Positions 25,201 through 33,232 of a stretch of DNA of 64,000 nt are shown piece by piece. Location of the stretch: assembly GCA_964434865.1 (NCBI GenBank), contig CAYSWV010000001.1:124001-188000 (forward strand), read 5' to 3'. The stretch comes from CAYSWV01 sp964434865 (GTDB taxonomy: Bacteria > Cyanobacteriota > Cyanobacteriia > Thermostichales > Thermostichaceae). Numbering within the stretch: position 1 is the stretch's first letter; each line of letters begins with the position of its first letter. The translations under genes were made by a program, and so were the position numbers. The notes beneath the pieces were generated by a model. That model searched no databases and was not told the DNA's origin. It worked only from the letters and a program-made list of their open reading frames with translations.

Positions 25201-25577
25201 CGGCTGCGGTAGGTCCTGAATTCACTTTGTCTGGATCAGCAACAGCAGGTGAGTACATCTACATCGCCACTGAAACACCTAATTTCAATGCTTTCTTCGG
25301 CTTTGATCCCGGTTTCCTCGATAATGTTGCCAATAATAACGGCGACGATGTTGTGATCTTGTATGAAGATGGCACTCAAATTGATGTCTTTGGTGAAGTG
25401 GGTGATGATACAAATTTATATGGTGATGGTTGGGCTTACCGTAACGATACTACCGGTCCTGACGGGAACACGTTTGTATTGGGTAACTGGAGCTTTAGTG
25501 GTATCACTGCCTTAGATGGTGAAACAACCAATGACACTGCAGATACACCTTTCCCGATTGGAACCTACTCAAACTAG
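22230..25577 (+). CDS. Large secreted lipoprotein nuclease (endonuclease/exonuclease/phosphatase family, ExeM-like)
   Basis: A 1115-residue multidomain lipoprotein. The ATG at 22230 follows AAGG; the signal ends in lipobox LSAC. In order: two LPE-x2-RT-x2-NI repeats (about 110-225) shared with the lipoprotein at 15969; an OB-like region as in ExeM nucleases (about 240-500, GNGFYMQDP, VGDSILVAGDV); the catalytic domain (about 515-845) with VATYNVLN, LQEVQD, GVHLNSKSGD, LGDTNDFE and GSDHDPI, so all expected metal and catalytic residues are present; the AGQIQISVQ module (about 855-945) shared with the preceding gene; and a C-terminal lamin-tail-like beta domain. Extracellular DNA degradation for phosphate or nucleotide scavenging is the likely role, by family. 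A terminator follows. Confidence 0.85.
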   Translation: MKKFNWSNLSSVALLIALSACGGGSTLTSVNSPGADAPQPATNAATSRLAGSLLLQSADTSAESIEFCEVDFPQVSIDGSAFYVASYADAMTETEMCDLPPGISIANSTDATNLLYQANPGVVDFEDFVLVFATSQLPVAQRTAANIVAQANTLFPAGAFTEVGLDPVPDETNTNFAQPDTPSPDLTDALVVYVSTFLPEAIRTADNIVALANAVAPGVPLMAGDINSIPVVDPLPGAGNTIPEIQGASHISPLVNPADGTPLEGNPVSGVPGVVTQLAGNGFYMQDPVGDGDPDTSDGIFVFTGGAPTVAVGDSILVAGDVIEFRPGCGGVDFICAGDGGEANLAITQLTNVTITPVSSGNPLPDPVVLGVDRIPPNLIVTDDSGANIELDNVYDPANDGIDFYESLEGMRVEVNQPIVLGPTDRFDQFFVAPTGVTLTPQTTRGGVFLDPPDFNPEILEIAGDGLQVNAGDLLNDQVFGVIDYSFGRFELLPDDPSAIAVTTPTSLTPETTTLIGSAADQLKVATYNVLNLDPTDPQSKFDQLAADIATRLDAPDIIALQEVQDNSGPANDGTVDADQTLQALINAIVAAGGPTYQFSEVAPLDDSTGGQPVGNIRVAFLFNPARVSLPTAPGGAGDANTDTTVNDNGGVPQLQLNPGLIDPMVGGPFDDSRRPLVGEFVFNGETVFVVGVHLNSKSGDEPIFGRFQPPTLTSETERLGQVAAIATFVNEIFAIDANANVIVLGDTNDFEFSAPIQTLATDAGLTNLVDNVPQNDRFTFVFGGTSQVLDNFLVSPSLNASNPQVDIVHVNSADFANGEDEVIGSDHDPIVATFTVGAPAVPIPVTPPVNQPAGQIQISVQISSLATPSFMAGSVNFVASPIELFTGFTTYSTTDTFATAAFNQLVIPGVMASDCVVVHVPGQDPTVAANQIALSAACSFNGGGGDADLILTGVVDGPLTGGTPKAIELFAVNAIPDLSIYGVESANNGAAAVGPEFTLSGSATAGEYIYIATETPNFNAFFGFDPGFLDNVANNNGDDVVILYEDGTQIDVFGEVGDDTNLYGDGWAYRNDTTGPDGNTFVLGNWSFSGITALDGETTNDTADTPFPIGTYSN

Positions 25578-25621
25578 TCACTTGAGCCTACAGTTTCCAC
25601 TATTCATTTAAGTTCAAAACT

Positions 25622-25663
25622 GCCAATCCTACTGATCACCTCTGATCTAGGGTTGGCTTTTTT
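25622..25663 (+). terminator. Rho-independent terminator after the nuclease gene
   Basis: Arms GCCAATCCTA (25622-25631) and TAGGGTTGGC (25648-25657) pair over ten positions with one G-T wobble; a run of six Ts follows. Confidence 0.8.
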
Positions 25664-25739
25664 CTGCTTAAGACGCCTGTGCGTCAGGATTCTAATGTAA
25701 CCGAGGTCAAACGGGAGCCTAAGACAGGGTCAGCTCGAT

Positions 25740-26070
25740 CATCCAAGCTCTTAACTTGAAGTCCCAATCATTACAACATGATCATCCAAGCTCTCACCTC
25801 AAAAATCTAAGCCTCTAGCTCAAAGTGCTAAGTGTTGATCCCCAGATCTCAAGATTGACAGCCCCAAGGTCTCAGTCCTGAGCTTCATATCCCAAGATCT
25901 ACCGCTCAAAAACCAAGCTTTCAGCTCAACGTTCTCAGTTCTGATCTACAGATCTCAAGGCATACCGCTTAAACGTGCAAGCTCCAAGCTCGAAGTTCCA
26001 AGCTCTCAGCTCAGAAATCCAGGGTCCCAGCCTAAAGTGCCAAAATCTAGGCTTGAAGTTATCCGATCTG
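25740..26070. repeat. Degenerate array with a period of about 21 bp
   Basis: About 13 successive units of 20-23 bases, loosely AAGCTCTCAGCTCAAAGTTCC, fill the region between the nuclease terminator and the CIA30 gene. The clearest units begin near 25970-26030 (CAAGCTCCAAGCTCGAAGTTC, then CAAGCTCTCAGCTCAGAAATC). Copies differ at many positions. Short open frames in it have a seven-residue rhythm caused by the repeat and are not called genes. The rest of the 630-base gap shows nothing else. Confidence 0.65.
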
Positions 26071-26207
26071 ATCTCTGCTGAGAATAGGCCCCTCACGGTT
26101 ACCGCGTTGCCTTGGACTCGCGTTCCTGATGGGGAAGCTGCAACGATCTGGCCATGTAAAAGATTGTTTACACTAAAAGGCGAGTACTTTGTTGCGGGGA
26201 TCGGATC

Positions 26208-27458
26208 ATGGCTAAATTAAGACCACAATGGGATCTGGGTCGATTTCTGGAAACAACGCTCTACTTTGAGATTTTACCCTTCACCCCCTTGCTCCGAACC
26301 GTTCAACAGTGGATCCAGGGTGATGTGGCTGAAACTAACGTATCTACAGTAACTGATAGGATTCAACCCATGATCCATAAGATTTTGGTATGTGGTAATT
26401 ACACGGTTTTGATGGTAGCCCTGATCCAGCAATTGCAGTCTGAAGGGTACACAGTCCAAGCCTTGGTTCCTGATTTGGAGCATGATCAAGCCCGATTAGG
26501 ATCGATGGTGCAGCTGGTCACCCTAGATGAATTGAGCCATGAGATGCCTGGGTTTAGAACTCTGGTGGTGTGTTTGAATGATACATCTGCCCCGACATCC
26601 TTTATTCAAGACGCTTTCCAGATCACTGAACGCCAGTGGTCCACTCAGCCTGAACAGATCTTATTTGATTTTAGAGCCGCCACCCCTGAATTGAAACAGA
26701 TCTGGGGGGCTTTGGATGATGTGGTGATGGGGGGGGTGAGTGCCAGTCAGCTGCAAGTGATCAATCAAACCGCCTTTTTTGCAGGGACCGTCTCCACAGC
26801 GAATTCAGGGGGCTTTGCCTCGATCCGAACCCGTAATTTTGAAACCCCGTTTGATCTATCGGCAGCCACCGGGATTGAATTGCGAGTCCGAGGTGATGGT
26901 AAGCGCTACAAATTCTTTATCCGCACCGATACCAGATGGGATAGCGTGGCCTACTCGAGCTCCTTTGATACCGAGATCAATACCTGGTTAACGATTCGCT
27001 TACCCTTTGCTGACATGATTCCAGTATTCCGCGCCCGCACCCTAGCCGAGGCCGATCCGCTAGATCCTAGCCAGATTCGCTCGATGCAGTTGATGTTAAG
27101 TAAATTTGAAGCTGATCGAGAACTTAACCCGCACTTTACCCCCGGTCCCTTTGCCCTGCAACTAGAGTGGATAGGTGCTTATACGGCTGCTCCAACCCCT
27201 CAAGTGATGGTGATCAGCTCTAGTCCTCAGCCAGACTTGAAGTCTAATCTGAAAGCCCGACCATTAGCCTCAACCTGGATCCAAATTCCTCAAGTGGCTG
27301 AATCTGGCTTGCCCGTGCGACGGGTTGAGGGGTCCGATCCTGAGAAATCCTATCAGTCAGGTATTGCCACTATTGAACCCGTGGTGTCCCTATGTGTTCA
27401 AGCGATCCAATCAGCTACACCAACAGATTTTTCAATGGTGGTTGATCCAAGCCATTAA
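26208..27458 (+). CDS. CIA30-domain protein with split nucleotide-binding-like region
   Basis: A 416-residue soluble protein. The centre (about 145-320) is a CIA30 domain, beta-rich with LDDVVMGGVSASQ, ANSGGFASIRTRNF, GIELRVRGDGKRYKFFIRTD and the C-terminal LQLEWIGAY. N-terminally, ILVCGNYTVLMVALIQQLQSEGY (about 62-85) looks like the first unit of a Rossmann fold but lacks the full GxxGxxG pattern. CIA30 was first known from fungal complex I assembly; cyanobacterial members often combine it with an NAD(P)-binding domain, and their function is unknown. The gene starts a same-strand run with the NfeD-like and flotillin genes. Confidence 0.8.
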   Translation: MAKLRPQWDLGRFLETTLYFEILPFTPLLRTVQQWIQGDVAETNVSTVTDRIQPMIHKILVCGNYTVLMVALIQQLQSEGYTVQALVPDLEHDQARLGSMVQLVTLDELSHEMPGFRTLVVCLNDTSAPTSFIQDAFQITERQWSTQPEQILFDFRAATPELKQIWGALDDVVMGGVSASQLQVINQTAFFAGTVSTANSGGFASIRTRNFETPFDLSAATGIELRVRGDGKRYKFFIRTDTRWDSVAYSSSFDTEINTWLTIRLPFADMIPVFRARTLAEADPLDPSQIRSMQLMLSKFEADRELNPHFTPGPFALQLEWIGAYTAAPTPQVMVISSSPQPDLKSNLKARPLASTWIQIPQVAESGLPVRRVEGSDPEKSYQSGIATIEPVVSLCVQAIQSATPTDFSMVVDPSH

Positions 27459-27547
27459 CCTGATCCGCCTAAAACTTTTGATAACTTTCACGATTGGATC
27501 TAGAGCTTGGGAGTACCATAGGCCTAGCATCGTTAAGTCCTAGGCTC

Positions 27548-28201
27548 ATGCTGACACTATATGGGATTTGCTTTTTAGTGGGTGGAGTGTTTGTGGCTCT
27601 GTCAACACTGGCAGGTACCGATGGTGCCGAGATCGATGCCGCCGATGCGCTAGATTTTGATCAACCCATTGAGATGGATCTGGAGTTGGTGGATCCTAAC
27701 CACGGTCAGTCAACCCCACGTCAGTTAGCTCAACTAGCTCGAGTACGGCAGCGAGGCCTCGGGTTAAGCTTGATGCTGAGTTTAAAGTTTTGGACGTTTG
27801 GGGCTTGCTTCTTTGGTCTGACAGGGATCACCCTCTCGATCCTGAGTGCGCTGCCTGCCTTGGGTATAGCCCTGATTTCGGGGGGAATGGGGATCTTATC
27901 TGGGGGTGTGGTGGCCGGATCTCTCCACTATTTACGTCGCCATGAAGCGAATAGCTTGATCTCATCGGCTGATGTTGAAGGTGCGCTGGGTACCGTTGAG
28001 ATCCCCTTTGATGCTACGTCCCGAGGTACCGTGCGCTTATGGGTGGGTGGATCGTCAATTGATTTTTCGGCCCGGACCCATCATCAAGGTCAGCTGCAGC
28101 CTGGGGAATCTGTGTTGGTGGTTGAAATGCAAGAGGGCCAAGTTTGGGTGGTTCCCCAATCCAGCCTCAATTTACCCTCGCCGCCTGAGCTACCGAGTTA
28201 A
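27548..28201 (+). CDS. NfeD-like membrane protein of the flotillin operon
   Basis: A 217-residue membrane protein. One hydrophobic segment lies at the N-terminus (LYGICFLVGGVFVALSTLAG) and two in the middle (FWTFGACFFGLTGITLSI and the Gly-rich LISGGMGILSGG). The last 70 residues look like a small OB-type beta barrel (GTVEIPFDATSRGTVRLWV, GESVLVVEMQEGQVWVVP), as in NfeD/YuaF proteins. Such proteins are encoded beside flotillins and work with them in membrane microdomains. ATG 27548 is preferred; TTG 27494 would add 18 residues. Family call is by topology and context. Confidence 0.7.
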   Translation: MLTLYGICFLVGGVFVALSTLAGTDGAEIDAADALDFDQPIEMDLELVDPNHGQSTPRQLAQLARVRQRGLGLSLMLSLKFWTFGACFFGLTGITLSILSALPALGIALISGGMGILSGGVVAGSLHYLRRHEANSLISSADVEGALGTVEIPFDATSRGTVRLWVGGSSIDFSARTHHQGQLQPGESVLVVEMQEGQVWVVPQSSLNLPSPPELPS

Positions 28202-28274
28202 CCTAGGATGACTACGGCTCCGCTGTGATTGGATAAACGCCATTAGTTGAAAAAAGAGTATTCAGGTACAGGTT

Positions 28275-29702
28275 ATGACATCTTCAGTTCAACTAGAATC
28301 TAGATCTCGCTCAGACGAACAGCCCATTATTCTAGCTCAAGCCAACAGACCCTCCGTTGAACAACAAATTCAAGGTAGTGTTTCGACTCTATTTTGGTTT
28401 GGGATTTTGTTTGGGGGGAGTGTATTTGCCTTGTTCGTGTTGATCCAGGTTCTCAATGCCTTTTTAGTAATTTGTAACCCAAATGAACTGTTGGTGTTAT
28501 CAGGGCTGAAGCGACGGACGGCATCGGGCAAAACCGTGGGCTATCGGATCATGAACCGGCGGGTCTTTCGGATTCCCATTTTAGAGACGGTGAAACGAAT
28601 GGATCTGACAACCATGCCGGTGCCGGTTGAAGTGCGTAATGCCTATGCGGGTGGGGGTACACCCCTTAACATTCAGGTAATTGCCAATGTCAAGATCTCC
28701 AATGATCCCAAAGTGGTGGGGAATGCCATTGAACGATTTTTAGATCGGGATCGCTCTGAAGTGAATCGGGTGGCCCGCGAAACCTTAGAGGGGAATCTAC
28801 GAGGGGTGGTGGCTACCTTAACACCGGAACAGATCAATGAAGATCGACTCAAGTTTGCTGAACGGATTGCTCAAGATGTTTCCCGTGATTTGCACAAATT
28901 AGGGCTGCAGTTGGATACCTTAAAGATTCAGTCTGTCTCTGATGATGCGGACTATCTGAATTCAATTGGGCGGCGGCAGATCGCAGAAATTATCCGGGAT
29001 GCCGAAATTGCCGAGTCGGATCTGATTGGAGAGGCCGAACGGATTGAAGCTGATTACGAACGTCAAGCCGAAGTTGCGATCACTCAAGCCCAAACGATTA
29101 TTCAACAAAAGCAAAACGAATTACGCCGAGTCAAAGCTGAATTTAATCAAAAAGCCCAATCTGAAGAGGAACGGACCCAAGCCGCTGCCAAAGAAGCCCA
29201 AGCCCGAGCCGAACAAGTCTTACAAACGGTTAGAGCAGAGTTAGAACGATTACGTCTAGAAGCCGATGAAGTGCTCCCAGCTGAAGCCAACCGGCAAGCG
29301 CAAGAACTGCAGGCGCGAGGGGATGCCGCCGAACTGGCTGAAAATGCCCAAGCTGCAGCCCTAGTCAACGAAATCCTAGCTCAAGTGTGGCAAGAGATGG
29401 GTCAAGATGCGGCTGAGGTGTTTCTCCTCCAACAGGTTGAAATGGTGTTACGCGAAGCTGCGCAAGTGCCCAATCGAGTTCATTTAAATAACGTTAACGT
29501 GATCGATAATGGCGACGGTCGAGCGATTGCTAGCTTAGCCAATGCTTATCCCGAAATTGTGCAACAGTTTTTGAGCCAGGTTGAAAAGACCCTGGGGATC
29601 CGAGTGGCCGGGCCCTTGAAAGGCTCGCTAGCAGATAGGAATGGCCGAGATCAGACTCACAGTCAACCTCATCCCACCGCCTCTGAACCGACTCAAGCCT
29701 AA
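28275..29702 (+). CDS. Flotillin-like SPFH-domain protein (first paralogue)
   Basis: A 475-residue SPFH/flotillin-type protein. A membrane segment (about 38-60) precedes the SPFH domain (about 65-230: NPNELLVLSGLKRR, GYRIMNRRVFRIPILETVKRMDL, ETLEGNLRGVVATLTPEQI). The long Ala/Glu-rich coiled coil (about 240-375) is typical of flotillins and supports oligomerisation. The SPFH part is clearly related to the next gene. Flotillins scaffold membrane microdomains. It lies 73 bases after the NfeD-like gene, which supports a functional unit. The start is ATG. Confidence 0.9.
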   Translation: MTSSVQLESRSRSDEQPIILAQANRPSVEQQIQGSVSTLFWFGILFGGSVFALFVLIQVLNAFLVICNPNELLVLSGLKRRTASGKTVGYRIMNRRVFRIPILETVKRMDLTTMPVPVEVRNAYAGGGTPLNIQVIANVKISNDPKVVGNAIERFLDRDRSEVNRVARETLEGNLRGVVATLTPEQINEDRLKFAERIAQDVSRDLHKLGLQLDTLKIQSVSDDADYLNSIGRRQIAEIIRDAEIAESDLIGEAERIEADYERQAEVAITQAQTIIQQKQNELRRVKAEFNQKAQSEEERTQAAAKEAQARAEQVLQTVRAELERLRLEADEVLPAEANRQAQELQARGDAAELAENAQAAALVNEILAQVWQEMGQDAAEVFLLQQVEMVLREAAQVPNRVHLNNVNVIDNGDGRAIASLANAYPEIVQQFLSQVEKTLGIRVAGPLKGSLADRNGRDQTHSQPHPTASEPTQA

Positions 29703-29746
29703 CTCAATCCTGTCCACTGAACTACGCAGATTGAAGGAGATTAAGG

Positions 29747-31342
29747 ATGGAATTTTTGCTCTCATTTTTGGTGATTAGTGGTTTGCTCGGTGGCAGCGGG
29801 ATCCTAACGATTCGGAATCTCTACTATGTCTGTCAGCCGAATGAGGTGCTAATTTTTGCAGGATCGGGTCGGAGTGCTGATGGTCGGGCTTTAGGGTATC
29901 GCATTGTTAAAGGTGGCAGTAGCATCCGAGTGCCTTTGCTAGAACGGGTCTTACGCATGGATCTGACTAACATGATCATTGAATTAAAAGTAACCAATGC
30001 GTATTCCAAAGGTGGCATTCCACTTAGTGTTTCAGGCGTAGCCAACATTAAAATTGCAGGCCAAGAGCCCACGATTCACAATGCCATCGAACGCTTGTTA
30101 GGTAAAAGCCGTGATCAAATTGAAGCGATCGCCAAAGAAACCCTAGAAGGCAATCTCAGAGGTGTTCTGGCTAGTTTGACACCCGAGCAAGTGAATGAAG
30201 ATAAAATCGCCTTTGCCAAGAGTTTATTAGATGAAGCCGAAGAAGATCTGCAACGCTTGGGCCTAGTGCTAGATACCCTACAGATCCAAAATATTTCAGA
30301 TAATGTCTCGTATTTAGATTCCATTGGTCGGCGCCAACAAGCCCAACTGCAACGGGATTCACGAGTCGCCGAAGCTAAAGCCAGAGCAGAATCTAAGACC
30401 CGATCCGCCGAAAACGAGCAGATCACAGCTCTCAGACGCATTGATCGAGATATCGCCATTGCAGAGGCCGAAGCCGACCGTCAGATTCAAGATGCCATCA
30501 CTCGACGTAAAGCCGTTATTGCAGAAGCTGAAGCTAACATCGGAGCCTTAGTCGCCCGGACTGAAGCTGATGTCTTGGTCCAACGAGAGCGGATCAAACA
30601 AGTCGAACAACAATTGCAAGCAGATGTGATTGCGCCGGCCGAAGCCAGTTGTAAGCGAATCTCAGCTGAGGCTAAAGGGCAAGCTGCTCGGATTATTGAA
30701 GATGGTAAAGCGCAAGCCATGGGTCTGAAGCGATTAGCGGAATCTTGGCGACAGGCTGGCAGCAATGCCCGCGAGATCTTTCTCTATCAAAAGCTGGATG
30801 TACTACTCAAAACTATTGCTTCGACGGTCCCTGATGTGGGTGTTCAAAATGTAACTGTGATCAATAGTGATGAAGGGAATACGGCTGTTAAGGTCGCTGC
30901 CTTTTTTGAACAACTCCGGCAAGCCTCTGGGATCGATGTGGCGGAAACGGTGCGAGGTCTTACCCAACCCAAAGCTTCCAACTCTGTAGCTTCAGATCTA
31001 TCCCAACCTTTAGACGTGTCTCCGCCTCGCCCCTCATCAATCAGATCGCTAGACCCCCCCTTTGAAACCTTGACACCGCTAGAGTCGAGACAGCTACCCT
31101 ATATTGATCCCAAGATCCGGGCCAAAGTTAAATCCATCCTTGATGCAGCCGCCAATGATAGCTTGTTTTCTACCGATGCCGAGCAGGTGATTGAGCAAGC
31201 CATTAAGTACAACCCTGATCTCCGCGAACAGCTCTTAAGTGTTTGGCAACAAGGCGGGGGCGAAGCTCTGGCTCACCTGTTTGAGCATCCCCAAGTGACG
31301 ATCTCCATACAACGGCTCACACCTTTACTCTATGGGTTGTAA
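29747..31342 (+). CDS. Flotillin-like SPFH-domain protein (second paralogue)
   Basis: A 531-residue flotillin-type protein starting at ATG behind AAGGAGA. An N-terminal membrane segment (about 3-25) is followed by the SPFH domain (NEVLIFAGSGRSADG, GYRIVKGGSSIRVPLLERVLRMDL, ETLEGNLRGVLASLTPEQV), a long coiled coil (about 190-330) and a C-terminal tail of about 120 residues that the first paralogue lacks (PYIDPKIRAKVKSIL onward). The two paralogues may form hetero-oligomers; that is inference from adjacency. The gene ends the 26-31.4 kb run. Confidence 0.9.
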   Translation: MEFLLSFLVISGLLGGSGILTIRNLYYVCQPNEVLIFAGSGRSADGRALGYRIVKGGSSIRVPLLERVLRMDLTNMIIELKVTNAYSKGGIPLSVSGVANIKIAGQEPTIHNAIERLLGKSRDQIEAIAKETLEGNLRGVLASLTPEQVNEDKIAFAKSLLDEAEEDLQRLGLVLDTLQIQNISDNVSYLDSIGRRQQAQLQRDSRVAEAKARAESKTRSAENEQITALRRIDRDIAIAEAEADRQIQDAITRRKAVIAEAEANIGALVARTEADVLVQRERIKQVEQQLQADVIAPAEASCKRISAEAKGQAARIIEDGKAQAMGLKRLAESWRQAGSNAREIFLYQKLDVLLKTIASTVPDVGVQNVTVINSDEGNTAVKVAAFFEQLRQASGIDVAETVRGLTQPKASNSVASDLSQPLDVSPPRPSSIRSLDPPFETLTPLESRQLPYIDPKIRAKVKSILDAAANDSLFSTDAEQVIEQAIKYNPDLREQLLSVWQQGGGEALAHLFEHPQVTISIQRLTPLLYGL

Positions 31343-31733
31343 TCTGAGTCTCTATCAAATCTCGCTGTATCCTTATAATGTAATACTTTATAGCTGATGG
31401 TCGGTTGGGTCTTCCCAGTTAAAGCTCAATAGACTTGAGTGGATCGGTAGGATAGCTTTAGGGGTATACTAGGTAACTTCGAGTGCCCGTTTCCTGGGAG
31501 TACGTAGCCTGTTCAAGTTATAAGCTTTGCTGAGGATCGCTAGCTTGAGGTGGCTATTGAGCTGAGCTATTGCTTCAAACCACAGTAGAGCTTACCTTAG
31601 AGTCTCTGTAGAACCCATAAATTGACTACTAAAGTAAGACATAAGTTTAGACAGATAACGCTATATGGCCGATCTGATACTAATAGTTACTCCCTATACT
31701 CATTGAGTATATTCTCTTTAATCTGATCTGGTA
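31343..31733. other. 391-bp intergenic region after the flotillin genes
   Basis: I see no gene, strong hairpin, repeat or clear promoter in this AT-rich stretch. Confidence 0.4.
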
Positions 31734-31952
31734 ATGAATATGACTGACTTAAATCAACTTCAACCGCTTAACTCTCACGATCAAAAACTGTTTGATTTTA
31801 TTGAGAGACATCATCTCATCTCTCCCCAACAATTAGCTCTAGCGCTTAAGTTGCAACGGCAATCCCAAGGCCGTCTTGATATGATCCTGTGGCAGTTAGG
31901 TTTTATTGATAGCCAGGATCTAGCCAAGCTATTACAACTCCGTTACGCCTAG
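31734..31952 (+). CDS. Small DUF2949-like cyanobacterial protein
   Basis: A 72-residue helical protein. The core LFDFIERHHLISPQQLALAL then MILWQLGFIDSQDLAKLL recalls the cyanobacterial DUF2949 family, which has the same length and a central MILWQ(Y/L)G motif; the pattern also resembles the N-terminal domain of GspE/PilB ATPases. No function is known. The ATG at 31734 (MNMTD) is used; the second Met is two codons later. It stands alone between long intergenic stretches. Confidence 0.65.
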   Translation: MNMTDLNQLQPLNSHDQKLFDFIERHHLISPQQLALALKLQRQSQGRLDMILWQLGFIDSQDLAKLLQLRYA

Positions 31953-32048
31953 GCATTACTGTCCTGATGAATAAGTCTATTGTTCTAACCCATCATTCAG
32001 ATTGCCCCACCTTGATAGAGACTTAGGAATAGGTTAATGGTTCAATGG

Positions 32049-32765
32049 CTACTGAAATAGAGGAATGATCCAGGCTGCAACGACACTCACCAAAATCCCG
32101 ATTTCTAGGGTGATCATTGCTGTTATGGGTTGAAACCATCGTGTCCAAATTCCCTGCCGAACGGCTAACCACCATTGTGAGAGGTGAACGGGCCAGAGGG
32201 CGGGGCTATCCTTGTCATGCAACTGCAAGGTCCACATAGAGATCAATAACGGAGAACCGCCTACTTTTGCATTCATCAGTAAGTGGAGCAAGATTGCAAC
32301 TACCATCACCACCCACGAGATCAGATGAGCGTAGTACCAGCTATGGGTCAGTTCTCCCTTGGGTAACCAGGTTTCATCCATCATCTTGCCGCTAAACAGG
32401 GCGAAGGTTAAGGCCAGAAGTGCTACGGTATTGGTCACTTGATTTAAGGTGTACCATCCGATGGGTTTACCCAATTGAGCCAGCTGGCCCAAACGATCAG
32501 GTTGAATCAAACGTCTTTGCCCTCGATGGAAAGCATAGATCACAAACGCTGGAAATATCAGCAACGTCCACAACCCAAAGGTTCCATGTATACCCTCGAT
32601 AGCTTGAAAAGTAGGTAAGGGGATGCGGCCCCAGCGCCCATCGTAGGTGTCGTAGGTCCAGTAGGCAGTCAGAATCGCCGCAATCAGGGATAGTCCTGTG
32701 ATGCCATGCAAAACACGGAGGAGTAACGGTTGATAGGGACGGGAGGGGGCCATCTTTTTAGTCAT
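32049..32765 (-). CDS. Cytochrome b561-like membrane protein
   Basis: A 238-residue integral membrane protein with four or five hydrophobic helices. Possible haem-ligand histidines lie in helices at RVLHGITG, EGIHGTFGLW, THSWYYAHLISW and AILLHLLMNAK. The layout fits the cytochrome b/b6 or b561 type that carries electrons between quinones and a soluble or periplasmic partner. Partners are not nearby. The call rests on topology and His placement rather than on a specific match, so a related haem-binding membrane family is possible. It is divergent from the esterase gene. Confidence 0.7.
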   Translation of the reverse strand: MTKKMAPSRPYQPLLLRVLHGITGLSLIAAILTAYWTYDTYDGRWGRIPLPTFQAIEGIHGTFGLWTLLIFPAFVIYAFHRGQRRLIQPDRLGQLAQLGKPIGWYTLNQVTNTVALLALTFALFSGKMMDETWLPKGELTHSWYYAHLISWVVMVVAILLHLLMNAKVGGSPLLISMWTLQLHDKDSPALWPVHLSQWWLAVRQGIWTRWFQPITAMITLEIGILVSVVAAWIIPLFQ

Positions 32766-33232
32766 CGGTTCAATGAATTGGGTTTAAAGGTGAAGCAGTT
32801 GTTTCAGGTTAGACATAGATCTGAAAGGCAACTGATCTGACTTATCGTTACCTCCAATCGGCCCTGAGATTTTTGTCAAATTCAGTTTAGCCACAGACGC
32901 TTATTATACCACCTGGATCACCATATCTCAATCTGTTCTTGAAACACTCGATCGTCTCCAGTTGCTTCTATTATTAGAAGAGAGGCTGGCTCACCTTGTG
33001 CAATCTTCTACTAATTCCAGTGAATGTCTAAGTATTACTGAAGAGATCCCACGTATAAGCAATCTTTTATACTGACAAGGTTTGGTGTTGGTACTCAAGT
33101 TTTAGTCTTCAGTCATTTATAGACTGTTAAGTATAGTTAACTTGTGTTTAATGTCTTGCCCTTAGCATTAATGGCCTGAGTTAGCCAGTATCTATACTTT
33201 CCGCTTACATCTAGAATTTTGAGGACTGTACT
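32766..33232. other. 467-bp divergent intergenic region
   Basis: It separates the cytochrome b561-like gene and the esterase gene. No gene, repeat array or convincing promoter was seen; the second half is AT-rich. Confidence 0.4.

Noticed and set aside
25975..26220. 81-codon open frame before the CIA30 gene
   Set aside because: It begins inside the degenerate 21-bp array and overlaps the CIA30 start; its composition follows the repeat.
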